Below are positions 25,459 to 33,903 of a stretch of DNA of 50,016 nucleotides, piece by piece. The first letter of the stretch is position 1. Each line of letters begins with the position of its first letter. A model generated the notes under the pieces. The model did no database searches, was not told the origin of the DNA, and saw only the letters and a program-made list of their open reading frames with translations. Source of the stretch: Idiomarina sp. (GTDB lineage Bacteria > Pseudomonadota > Gammaproteobacteria > Enterobacterales > Alteromonadaceae); NCBI GenBank assembly GCA_022565355.1, contig JAIUMU010000009.1:1-50016 (forward strand), given 5' to 3'. The translations under genes were made by a program, and so were the position numbers.

Positions 25459-26304
25459 ATGATATCGTCTTTTATTGAGTATGAAGGGATAAGTTTATTC
25501 ACCGAATCTGTCGGTGACCCTGCGGATCCAACCGTCCTTCTTATTATGGGGGCGACGGCGTCGGGCGTCTGGTGGCCTGAAGAGTTTTGCACTATGCTGG
25601 CGCAACAAGGCCTTTTTGTGATCCGTTACGACCATAGAGACACCGGCGCTTCTACCAGCTGTGAGCCTGGCAACATCAACTACAAGGTAGAGGATCTCGC
25701 GGATGATGCAATACGTGTACTTAACGGGTATAAGAAGAGTTCCGCTCATCTGGTAGGTATGTCCCTCGGAGGTTTACTTGCGCAGCTCGTCGCCCTTAAG
25801 TACCCAACACGTGTTCAAACACTCACGATGATTGCCTCGGAGCGCCTCGCGGCAGCGGATCCGAGTATGCCGGGTATTTCTCCCTCTGTTCTTGAATATC
25901 ACGCTCAGGCGGGCACATTGGACTGGTCAGATCGCGAGACTGTGGTTAAGTACCTGATAGGAGCCTGGAAACTTTTAAGCGGGTCCGCCCACCAGTTCGA
26001 TCCTGCACTGATTGGCAGTATGGCCGAAGAGGATTTTGCCCGGACACCGAACCTACTCACTGCTTTTAACCACGCACAGCTTCAAGACCCAGCAGAGTGG
26101 TGCAATCGGCTGCAGGAAATCCAGCATCCAGCTCTTATTATCCATGGTACAGAGGACATAGTTCTACCATACGAACATGCAGCAGCACTTCATGCTGAGT
26201 TGCCAAATTCACGATTGCTGACACTTGAGGGGACTGGCCACGAATTGCCTCGTGGCGACTGGGCCGACATAGTTGGGGCAATTGTTTCTCGTACGCGTGA
26301 TTAA
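25459..26304 (+). CDS. alpha/beta hydrolase
   Basis: A 281-residue enzyme with the full triad: nucleophile S102 in VGMSLGGLLA, D233 in HGTEDIVLPYEH and H261 in GTGHELPRGDW. The oxyanion region VLLIMGATASGVWWPEEF and IRYDHRDTGAS are typical of aclacinomycin methylesterase or haloperoxidase-like hydrolases. The ribosome site AAGGTAAGTAAC precedes ATG. The substrate is unknown. Confidence 0.88.
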   Translation: MISSFIEYEGISLFTESVGDPADPTVLLIMGATASGVWWPEEFCTMLAQQGLFVIRYDHRDTGASTSCEPGNINYKVEDLADDAIRVLNGYKKSSAHLVGMSLGGLLAQLVALKYPTRVQTLTMIASERLAAADPSMPGISPSVLEYHAQAGTLDWSDRETVVKYLIGAWKLLSGSAHQFDPALIGSMAEEDFARTPNLLTAFNHAQLQDPAEWCNRLQEIQHPALIIHGTEDIVLPYEHAAALHAELPNSRLLTLEGTGHELPRGDWADIVGAIVSRTRD

Positions 26305-26380
26305 TCGATATTGAGTGGTGTACCTCAGAGCAAAAATGGCGCTTGTTGATGGGCAGCACCACTAAGAGAAGGAATACCCG

Positions 26381-28429
26381 ATGAAAAAATGGCTATTAGC
26401 CTTGTGCATTGCCGCCAGCATCCCTGTAGGAATGGCTGTAGAACCGGCGGTGGGTAAACATGCCACCGTGCAGGAAGCAAAGAGTGAAGCCCCCAGTTTT
26501 CCCCATCTGCTGGATGCACTAATTTCCCAAAGTATCAAGCAAGACCCGGAATTACTAAGCATACTCGGTCTTTCCGGTGACGGGGTTGGCGATCTGTCGC
26601 ATCTGATGACCGACGTATCCTTAGCGCGCCGTGCTCAACTGCGCACTGAGCTCCAGCAGGCGCTCGATGCTGTAAACTCACACGATCGTCAGGCTTTGAA
26701 AGGGCAGGAGCGCTGGAGCCATGACCTGGCGACGTGGTTCTACCGCACTCAGCTTGATCTGATAGCGTTTGACTGGGCGCCGGCCTGGCTGCAGGTCGGG
26801 GGCTCGGTCTATGCTGTCGACCAGCTCTTTAGCATCCCGGTGGCTATCCCGCAGTTTATGCAGAACTATCACGCTATTGCTACTGAAGGCGATGCACAAA
26901 ACTATATAGCCCGGTTGGCAGGGATTGGCCGCAAGCTTGATCAGGTGACCGCTAACTTTGATCTGCAGAGCGAACAGGGCGTAATACCACCAAAGATAGC
27001 TCTGGAAGGTGCGGCTAATCAAATCCGTGCGTTATTGGCGCCGGAACCTGGTTCAAGTATTTTTATCCAGACTCTGCAACGCAAACTGGAGAACGTAACC
27101 GAGCTTGACACTGAACGTCGCCAGGCACTGTTGAGCAAGGCGCAGATAGCTGTAAAGGAACATACGAATCCGGCTTACGCGCGTTTACTAAAGCGCCTGG
27201 ATCAGACGCTTGAGAAGAATCCACCGAACAGAGGTGTTTGGGCACTGCCAGAAGGCAAAGCATTCTTCGATGCCGCTTTGCGTTGGAATACCAGTACCAA
27301 CCTCGATGCTGACATCATCCATCAGATAGGGATTGACGAGGTAGCTCGCGTGGAACAGCGCATGGATGAGTTGCTGCGTGCGCAGGGACTGAACGAAGGT
27401 ACTGTGGGGGAGCGTATGACGACACTAGCGACTGATCCTCGTTTTGCTTACGAAGACTCTGCTGCAGGCCGAAAAGAAGTAATCGCTGATATCGAGGCTG
27501 CTCTCGCTCGTCTCGAACCACATATTCCGCAGTACTTCAATCGTGTTCCCGCACAATCGCTGCAGGTTCTGCCCGTACCAGTGCATGCGCAGGCGACGTC
27601 TCCTGGTGGCTATTACTTCCCACCGGCAATGGATGGATCGCGGCCGGGTACCTTCTTTATCAATTTGGGCGACCTCGCATCGAACAACCGTTGGAGCCTG
27701 CCAACGCTGGCTTACCATGAAGGTTCGCCAGGGCATCATTTTCAAATATCGCTGGCCCAGACACTTGATGACCTGCCGCTGGTACGGCGCAGTCTTAATC
27801 CTAGTCCGTTTACCGAAGGCTGGGCGCTTTATGCTGAACAGCTTGTCGCTGAGATGGGGCTGTACAAAGATAACCCGCTGGGTGATTTGGGCCGTTTACA
27901 GGCCGAGATGTTCCGCTCTGTACGGCTGGTGGTCGACACCGGCTTGCATCGAAAACGGTGGACACCGGAGCAAGCCGAGGCTTATATGCTTGAAAAGACT
28001 GGCATGAATCCGCGCGATGCTCGTGCCGAGATTTATCGCTATCTGGTGCAACCGGGACAGGCAAGCTCGTATAAGATTGGTCACCTGAAAATGCTAAGCC
28101 TGCGCGAGGGTGCTAAACTGCGGCTGGGCGAGCGCTTTGATATTCGTGCATTCCATGATGTTGTGCTGGGCAATGGTGCATTGCCGCTGCTGGTGCTGGA
28201 ACAAGTGGTGGATGAGTGGATAGCTTCAGTCGAGTCTGCCTGCACACCGGGCACCAGTAATGGATATAGCATGAGAAAAGCAATTAACCGGCTCATGGCA
28301 GCACATTCCAGTGGATGGACAGTTCTGCGGTTCGGCCCGGTTGCCTTAAGCCCGCGGCCGAAGGTAAAGGGCATCGATGTAGGTTTTATCGAACAGATTC
28401 TTCAGCCCAAAAACGACAGAAAGCTGTGA
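26381..28429 (+). CDS. DUF885 family exported protein with abnormal C-terminal extension
   Basis: A 682-residue protein with a signal peptide (MKKWLLALCIAASIPVGMAV). The DUF885 body includes YYFPPAMDGSRPGTFFINLG, LAYHEGSPGHHFQISLAQTL (probable metal-binding HExxH-like block), TEGWALYAEQLVAEMG and a normal family end near ALPLLVLEQVVDEWI (about residue 615). Another 65 or so residues follow that look unlike the family. The last part is read from the antisense of the TonB gene at 28346, so the natural stop was lost at a recombination junction. It acts in the periplasm as a putative peptidase-like enzyme. Confidence 0.8.
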   Translation: MKKWLLALCIAASIPVGMAVEPAVGKHATVQEAKSEAPSFPHLLDALISQSIKQDPELLSILGLSGDGVGDLSHLMTDVSLARRAQLRTELQQALDAVNSHDRQALKGQERWSHDLATWFYRTQLDLIAFDWAPAWLQVGGSVYAVDQLFSIPVAIPQFMQNYHAIATEGDAQNYIARLAGIGRKLDQVTANFDLQSEQGVIPPKIALEGAANQIRALLAPEPGSSIFIQTLQRKLENVTELDTERRQALLSKAQIAVKEHTNPAYARLLKRLDQTLEKNPPNRGVWALPEGKAFFDAALRWNTSTNLDADIIHQIGIDEVARVEQRMDELLRAQGLNEGTVGERMTTLATDPRFAYEDSAAGRKEVIADIEAALARLEPHIPQYFNRVPAQSLQVLPVPVHAQATSPGGYYFPPAMDGSRPGTFFINLGDLASNNRWSLPTLAYHEGSPGHHFQISLAQTLDDLPLVRRSLNPSPFTEGWALYAEQLVAEMGLYKDNPLGDLGRLQAEMFRSVRLVVDTGLHRKRWTPEQAEAYMLEKTGMNPRDARAEIYRYLVQPGQASSYKIGHLKMLSLREGAKLRLGERFDIRAFHDVVLGNGALPLLVLEQVVDEWIASVESACTPGTSNGYSMRKAINRLMAAHSSGWTVLRFGPVALSPRPKVKGIDVGFIEQILQPKNDRKL

Positions 28430-30262
28430 CTGAGCTTGCCATGATAGCAGTAGATCATGCCGGGCATAGCCGGGCCATGTATGTAATGGACTGTTGCGGG
28501 ATGATGCTGCAAACATGCGCCAATTCAGATGCAAGTCGTCACGCCACAATGGTTGACTGAAACTGGCTTTAAACAACTGATCCGGCGAATTGGTTAATGT
28601 GCTGCTATCGTTGTCGTATCGCGCGCGTTGAACACTGGCTGACAACTGCAGTCGAGCGCCCTGTTGCCAGTTTTTGCTCGCAGTGGTTTCGATACCAACA
28701 GCTGCGACGGAGCGATCATTAAAAAACGGTGTCAGCGCATCCTGCATAGAGAAGGCGGTGATCAGGTTGCGCAGCCGAGATTGATAAACTGTAGTGCCAA
28801 CTGACCAGCCATTATTCAGCTGAGCCTGCCAGTTGGCCTCTAAGGTACTGATTAATTCAGAGTCGGGCTCTTCTAATTCAAAAAACAGGTTGGTTTGCAG
28901 CTCGTACTCATTAGGGGCGCGAAACGCTGTGCCATAGCTTAACCGGAAGCTTTGCTGGTTGGTTATTTGCCAGACCCAGCCCAGCTTAGGGCTTAATTCG
29001 CGTACATTCTGTTTAGTGTGATCGTAACGGAAGCCACTGGTCAGTTTATGATGTTCAGTAAGTTGCCAGTCGTGCTGTAGGTAAAGCCCGGCTCGGCTGT
29101 TGTCACTGCTGACGCCTATCACCGGAATAACACCATCAATATTGAAATCATAGCTTTGATGATGGTCGTGTTGGCCATCGATGCCAAACAACAGATGGTG
29201 GCGGGATGCTGGTGTATAACTTAAGCGCAAATCCAAATTGGTCCATTTTCCGGTCACATCAAAATGGTATTGGCGGATTTCCCCGGTTGGAAAGACAAAA
29301 GGGGTAAAGGTTGTAAGATGAAATCCATTGGTGGATAAGTGGGTATACAACTCGGTCTGTTCGTTCAGAGTATGGCCGTGCTGCAACGAGATAAAATAAT
29401 TTTCGTTTTTGGTGCGAAGTAAATCGCTTCGTGATGGATCTTCCGCCAACAGCATAGGTTCTTGCCGGGTACGGGAAACGCCAGCCAACTGCAATTGCAG
29501 TCGGCGATAGCGGTAGCTGGCAGCCAGTTTATGGTTGGTATCCTGGTTGAGACTGGTTTGCTCCAACAATAGAGGGGGAGTATCAATATCTGGAAAGCTA
29601 ATGTTATCGCGCTGATTATGACTTAACGATAGCCAGCCTTCATGACCGCTTTCATGTCGGACACCATAAGAGATTGATAACTCGCGCTGCCTAAGATCAT
29701 TTGCAGTTAGGGCCATTTGGCCCCCTTGCATTTTATTACCACGTTTGGTGATGATATTTACCACACCGAGAAATGCATTATTACCATACAGTGCTGAGCC
29801 GCTACCTGGGCTGTACTCCACTCGCTCTATCAGCTCAGGGGCAATATAAAAATTGCTGCCGATCATGCCAGCATCATAGAGATTATCGTTGATGCGGGTG
29901 CCATCAACCAAAAACAATAGCCGTGCATTGTAGTCGCCAGGTCGACCAATGCCGCGCGCAGTCAGGTAACCATAAGAGCTGTCAGAGCTGATATATAAAC
30001 CAGGGAAGAAGCTGAGAATATCTTCCATACTCCGTAAACTGAAACGTCTGATCTCCTCATCGGTCACTATATAAGTGACTTGTGCAGATTGGCCGGCATT
30101 TTGCGTATAACGCGCTGAGGTTGAGACCTCGACCCGAGATGGAGCCGTTGTGGTTTGCTGTTGCAACAATTCTTCCAGGCTTGGCACCTGGCGCGCCTGC
30201 AACTGCACACTGGTACAGCACAGGATCAGAGCATTAAGCAGCGTTGTATATCTGATAATCAT
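28346..30262 (-). CDS. TonB-dependent receptor, C-terminus truncated
   Basis: About 638 residues from ATG 30262 (MIIRYTTLLNALILCCTSVQ, signal peptide). The plug domain shows QVTYIVTDEEIRRFSLRSME, DILSFFPGLYI, RLLFLVDGTRINDNLYD and the GSALYGNNAFLGVVNIITKR block. The barrel has FRLSYGTAFRAPNEYELQ and FGLKNLFDKTYIDALYL. Receptors of this kind end a few residues later with a strand closed by phenylalanine; here the frame ends LRPRA with no such strand. The 3' end was therefore probably cut at the junction with the DUF885 gene. Outer-membrane insertion may be impaired. Confidence 0.8.
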   Translation of the reverse strand: MIIRYTTLLNALILCCTSVQLQARQVPSLEELLQQQTTTAPSRVEVSTSARYTQNAGQSAQVTYIVTDEEIRRFSLRSMEDILSFFPGLYISSDSSYGYLTARGIGRPGDYNARLLFLVDGTRINDNLYDAGMIGSNFYIAPELIERVEYSPGSGSALYGNNAFLGVVNIITKRGNKMQGGQMALTANDLRQRELSISYGVRHESGHEGWLSLSHNQRDNISFPDIDTPPLLLEQTSLNQDTNHKLAASYRYRRLQLQLAGVSRTRQEPMLLAEDPSRSDLLRTKNENYFISLQHGHTLNEQTELYTHLSTNGFHLTTFTPFVFPTGEIRQYHFDVTGKWTNLDLRLSYTPASRHHLLFGIDGQHDHHQSYDFNIDGVIPVIGVSSDNSRAGLYLQHDWQLTEHHKLTSGFRYDHTKQNVRELSPKLGWVWQITNQQSFRLSYGTAFRAPNEYELQTNLFFELEEPDSELISTLEANWQAQLNNGWSVGTTVYQSRLRNLITAFSMQDALTPFFNDRSVAAVGIETTASKNWQQGARLQLSASVQRARYDNDSSTLTNSPDQLFKASFSQPLWRDDLHLNWRMFAASSRNSPLHTWPGYARHDLLLSWQAQSQLSVVFGLKNLFDKTYIDALYLRPRA

Positions 30263-30458
30263 TTTTCCCCGCCCTTTTTGCCTGATACATGGCTTCATCC
30301 GCTAGCTGCAGTAGTGTTGCAGAGTCATCACTGTGTATAGGACAAAGCGCAACACCAATACTCAGACTTACCGGCATTTGCGCATCTTTAACCCACATGG
30401 GTTGGTTGATTTGTTGTAACAGTCTTTTGCATATTTGTTCTATCAGCCGAGGTGTCAC
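30234..30458 (-). pseudogene. C-terminal remnant of a GGDEF (diguanylate cyclase) gene
   Basis: The frame encodes VSLSIGVALCPIHSDDSATL and then LQLADEAMYQAKRAGKNDYQ, the unmistakable end of a GGDEF domain. The GGDEF active site and everything before it are missing. It overlaps the start of the TonB receptor gene by 29 bases in the same direction. In the source genome the two were probably one operon, and the block was captured without its 5' part. Confidence 0.85.
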
Positions 30459-30648
30459 CTAATCATCTATGAGGTGTATGATAACACCTCTAATCAGGTG
30501 GCCAAATTTAGTGTGCCACTACAGAGGGATCAGTTTGTGGAAATCCCTCAGAACCTCATCTCACTAGTTAAAGATTGAGAGATGGCGGCTTGAAAAAGGA
30601 ATGTTTATCCCTGCCGATGAAGTCGAGTTGAAAGGACCATTTGAGTAA
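30456..30648 (+). pseudogene. tail of an unknown gene, probably frameshifted
   Basis: A plus-strand coding-like stretch (IIYEVYDNTSNQVAKFSVPL, then QRDQFVEIPQNLISLVKD) stops at 30576-30578. A second frame continues with RWRLEKGMFIPADEVELKGP and ends at 30646-30648. Together they look like the C-terminus of one protein broken by a frameshift. It abuts the broken GGDEF end exactly, marking a recombination junction. Family not recognised. Confidence 0.4.
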
Positions 30649-31090
30649 CTAAATGGGGGATCTGATTGAAGCTTGCCTGTAAGTAATAAGCCACGTTTGC
30701 TAGCGTAAAACTGTAACAATTAATAACATTGAATTGATTGATTCACCAGAAGAATCAGTAGTTAATTACATTCATTAGAAACATCAGAGATTGTTTTATA
30801 CACGCATCTTTGCTGTTTATGATTTGCTGGTGTGTTTATAAAGTAAAGCGATTTATCGGAATAAAACTTTATGAGTGAATCTGGTAGCTGCAGCGGTTGT
30901 GTCTTTTATACAGGCAACGGCTTATGCGTTGGTATTGATGCCCACCTTGCTGGCACCATCTTAGTGTGCGCTAGATAAAAGGAGTGGGATACAAGGTCGT
31001 TATTTAAACGGATGATGTTGATCACTTTAAATGGGCTGCCAGCTGCCAAGTGCTGGAGCTGAGGGTTCATTACATATACATCGAACTCAG
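30649..31090. other. 442-base gap, mostly non-coding
   Basis: AT-rich sequence with a possible 35-residue frame at 30871-30978 (MSESGSCSGCVFYTGNGLCV at its start). It has only a weak ribosome site and I do not support it as a gene. No RNA or repeat is seen. Confidence 0.3.
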
Positions 31091-31275
31091 GTGTGCTCAA
31101 AATGGTTTTGTGCTGGACGTTCACGCCAACCGCTATTGGAACTACTCTGCAAATGCAACAAGAGATCTTCTATGCCGAATGGTCTTGGCACTACTTTGGT
31201 GCCCAAGCCGGTTGGCCACGCTTTATTGGTGCATTAGAGCTGGTATTGGCGACGATAGATGAAGGAAAACTATGA
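31091..31275 (+). pseudogene. gene fragment coupled to the DoxX-like gene
   Basis: The frame ending at 31275 carries QEIFYAEWSWHYFGAQAGWP and then RFIGALELVLATIDEGKL, which looks like a real protein C-terminus. Coding-like sequence just upstream lies in another frame (VHYIYIELRCAQNGFVLDVH), suggesting a frameshifted gene. Its stop overlaps the start of the next gene by 4 bases, indicating a former operon. Confidence 0.4.
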
Positions 31276-31667
31276 TGAAAATATTTTTAAGCATATTACA
31301 GATATTAATTGGTTTGCATACTGCAATCGGCGGCATGTGGAAATTCTCTAATACAAGCGAGCAAACCATGCCATCTTTTGCTGTGATACCGAATTGGATA
31401 TGGCTGCAGATGGGGGTGATTGAATTATTTTGCGCCTTAGTCTTGATTGTCTCAGTCTTGAATAAACCACTAGCTAAATTTGTACCGTTGGCGGCGGGTG
31501 TGATCGTAGCCGAAATGATATTGTTCAGTGGATTGCATTTGTACTTTGGCGAAGGCGACTATTCCTCGCTGATTTATTGGTTTGTTGTAGCCGCTATTTG
31601 TGCCTTTATTGCCTATGGTCGCTTGGTGATTGTGCCTACAAATCACAGCTTGGGCCAAAGTGCCTAA
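31272..31667 (+). CDS. DoxX-like small integral membrane protein
   Basis: A 131-residue protein with four hydrophobic segments: ILQILIGLHTAIGGMW, MGVIELFCALVLIVSVL, VPLAAGVIVAEMILFSGLHL and LIYWFVVAAICAFIAYG. The layout and length match DoxX-like membrane proteins of unknown function. GAAGGAAAACT precedes the ATG pair. Confidence 0.65.
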   Translation: MMKIFLSILQILIGLHTAIGGMWKFSNTSEQTMPSFAVIPNWIWLQMGVIELFCALVLIVSVLNKPLAKFVPLAAGVIVAEMILFSGLHLYFGEGDYSSLIYWFVVAAICAFIAYGRLVIVPTNHSLGQSA

Positions 31668-31701
31668 CGGCTATTCCTTCCACGACCAGAGCAGGTAATC
31701 G

Positions 31702-32253
31702 ATGATGGTAAAAGCTGACACCTCACAGTTTGAAACAGTTCTACTTCGCCCTGCAGAGTCAGATGAAAATGAGCGCTGGAGCTTCCTTGTGCTGCCAAAA
31801 GACGCCAGCGAAATATTGCCAAGACGTGGTCGCACCTCGGTAACTGGAACTATCAATGGCAGCTCTTTTCAAGCCACGCTGGAACCAGATGGTCAGCTCA
31901 GCCATTGGCTTAAAGTAAGTGAGGAACTACGAGAGGCTGCCAAAGCGAACATAGGTGACAGGGTGCGGGTGCAAATTACCCCAGTTGAAGCAGAACCAGA
32001 GCCACAATTACCAGATGATTTAATGAAGGTGATTACAGCGTCAGAGCAAGCTTTGGCGGTGTGGCAGCAAACCACAACCATTGCGCGGCTGGATTGGATC
32101 CACTGGATCGAGTCGGCGAAGCAAGCCAAAACCCGGCAAATCCGGGTTAGTAAAGCCTGCGATATGCTCGCTTCCGGTAAAAAACGTGTCTGTTGCTTTG
32201 ACCAGTCCGGTTTTTACAGCAAGAGCCTGAGTGCCCCTGACGTTGCTGAATAA
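31702..32253 (+). CDS. YdeI/OmpD-associated family protein with DUF1905 domain
   Basis: A 183-residue cytoplasmic protein. The first half (about 8-95) is DUF1905-like: FETVLLRPAESDENERWSFL, TSVTGTINGSSFQATLEPDG and IGDRVRVQITPVE. The second half is the YdeI/OmdA bacteriocin-protection type: ALAVWQQTTTIARLDWIHWI and then ESAKQAKTRQIRVSKACDML. Function is poorly known. Confidence 0.8.
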   Translation: MMVKADTSQFETVLLRPAESDENERWSFLVLPKDASEILPRRGRTSVTGTINGSSFQATLEPDGQLSHWLKVSEELREAAKANIGDRVRVQITPVEAEPEPQLPDDLMKVITASEQALAVWQQTTTIARLDWIHWIESAKQAKTRQIRVSKACDMLASGKKRVCCFDQSGFYSKSLSAPDVAE

Positions 32254-32331
32254 CGAAATGCTATTTTGCTGAGTTAGTCATAGCTTTCGAGCGGCTAATG
32301 TTTTCAGGGCTACTCGGGTACTCCAGCTGTG

Positions 32332-32805
32332 TTAACTTCTTTGCGCTACCGCCAGATAACAACCTCGTGATGCACTATGTATGTGCACATAGGCGCAGTT
32401 AGGCATCGCCAACAACTCTCTAATGATTTCGTCGGCTTCAGTGCCCTGACATAAGCGGCCATCAAGCATCATCTGTTCTGCATCAAAAGCTCTGAGACTT
32501 AAATTTAGGCGGGCTATCATAGGCGGTACTGTATCAGCTTCGGGTAGCTGTGACTCTTTCACACCATTTTTGCAGATGAAAATTGCATGGGAAGACTGAT
32601 AAGGTCCGGGTTTTGGTAAATGGTTATAATTTAGCAGTAATACTGTATCTCCCTTTTCTGCATCTCTGAGACTTAAACGGCATGGAAACCCTGGTTTTTC
32701 ATCCGCAATCATCTGAACTATACCTTGTTGTAGTAGCTCCGTTTCGGTAAGAGCGAATAAGTGCTCAAAGTGGTGGGATTCTAATGGCTGTATTTGAAAA
32801 GGCAT
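32332..32805 (-). CDS. DUF1203 family protein
   Basis: A 157-residue protein. The ordered segments ADEKPGFPCRLSLRDAEKGD, VLLLNYNHLPKPGPYQSSHA and IFICKN, then LSLRAFDAEQMMLDG and MPNCAYVHIHSASRGCYLAV, are diagnostic of DUF1203. Function unknown. It is convergent with the YdeI gene. AGGAAATAGTT precedes ATG on the minus strand. Confidence 0.85.
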   Translation of the reverse strand: MPFQIQPLESHHFEHLFALTETELLQQGIVQMIADEKPGFPCRLSLRDAEKGDTVLLLNYNHLPKPGPYQSSHAIFICKNGVKESQLPEADTVPPMIARLNLSLRAFDAEQMMLDGRLCQGTEADEIIRELLAMPNCAYVHIHSASRGCYLAVAQRS

Positions 32806-32958
32806 AACTATTTCCTCTGGTTAACGAGTGAGTAGTTTAGATTGCGCAAGCAAAGTGTTCGATCCGCTTATTGCTAAGTTTCAATGAAAGCCGCAAGTTT
32901 CGGAGCGCACCCATAAAGTGGAGCTGCCATACTACATTTCACTGATGTAGAGGTTTTT

Positions 32959-33810
32959 ATGAGCAAAAAAAATAGCAAGCAACGAATCATGGAATTGGCG
33001 GATTATATAGAACTACATGCCGATAAAAGTCTTGATCTAGACCATTTGGCATCTGAAGCAGCAGTCAGTCCTTTTCATTTACAGCGCACTTTCCGCCAGT
33101 TGTTTGGTGTATCACCCAAGCAATTGCAGAATGCGATCCGGGTGCAACGCGTGAAACAGGCTTTACGAGATGGTGCCGAGATAAGCCAGGCTATATATGA
33201 CGCAGGATTTGGCTCCTCTAGTCGGGTTTATGAACAACTGGACCAGAATTTCGGTATGACTTTTACAGAATATAAAACTGGCGCTGATGCATTACAAATT
33301 CACTTTGCTCTTCGTCAGACTAAGCTGGGATTACTGTTGATGGCGGCGACAGAGCGTGGTGTTTGTTTCGTGCATTTTGGTGAGTCAGCATCGGCTCTTA
33401 TTCAAGCTTTGCACCAGGAGTTTCCTAAAGCACAATTATTAGCAACACCTGAGCAATCACAGTCTAATTTGGATCTATGGATAGACGCACTGGAACAACA
33501 CTTAGCAGAAGCTGGCCCCAAACCTGAGTTACCACTGCATTTAATAGGCACCGCCTTTCAGTTATCGGTCTGGCGCTTTCTTAGCACGCTAAAGGCCAGG
33601 GAGACTGTTAGTTATGCCGATGTTGCAGCAGGCATTGCCAAGCCTCAGGCTTACAGAGCAGTTGCTAATGCCTGTGGTGCTAATAAAGTTGCGGTGTTGA
33701 TCCCCTGTCACAGAGTACTACGGGGTGATGGCGCTTTAGGAGGATATCGTTGGGGGGTAGAACGTAAACAACAACTATTGGATTTAGAGGTTGGCACTGT
33801 AACTCATTAA
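32959..33810 (+). CDS. AraC-type HTH fused to O6-methylguanine-DNA methyltransferase (Ada-like, lacking the zinc domain)
   Basis: A 283-residue protein. The N-terminal 105 residues form an AraC/Ada helix-turn-helix (LDHLASEAAVSPFHLQRTFR and SQAIYDAGFGSSSRVYEQLD). The C-terminal half is the alkyltransferase with LIPCHRVLRGDGALGGYRWG, acceptor cysteine C250. The N-terminal Ada zinc domain that senses methylphosphotriesters is absent. It should repair O6-alkylguanine; whether it still regulates genes is unclear. Confidence 0.92.
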   Translation: MSKKNSKQRIMELADYIELHADKSLDLDHLASEAAVSPFHLQRTFRQLFGVSPKQLQNAIRVQRVKQALRDGAEISQAIYDAGFGSSSRVYEQLDQNFGMTFTEYKTGADALQIHFALRQTKLGLLLMAATERGVCFVHFGESASALIQALHQEFPKAQLLATPEQSQSNLDLWIDALEQHLAEAGPKPELPLHLIGTAFQLSVWRFLSTLKARETVSYADVAAGIAKPQAYRAVANACGANKVAVLIPCHRVLRGDGALGGYRWGVERKQQLLDLEVGTVTH

Positions 33811-33903
33811 ATCCTCTTGTTTTCGCAAGAACCGGAGTGCGAGCTCAGGTCTGTTTCTTCAAAATATCTGCTCTGTAATAGAGCAATATTCTGGAGAAAT
33901 AGA

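Noticed and set aside
28081..28374. 97-codon minus-strand frame with a signal-like start inside the DUF885 gene
   Set aside because: It is antisense to a well-supported gene, and its apparent leader is the shadow of that gene's codon pattern.
30491..30520. GTGGCCAAATTT...CCACTAC resembling the inverted repeat at 37798-37827, possible shared IS end
   Set aside because: The match is short, the sequence lies inside a coding-like tail, and no element connects the two sites.
31660..31700. GCCTAAC near 31662 and GTTAGGC near 19422 as attC cores
   Set aside because: No partner core at a suitable distance and no foldable arms.
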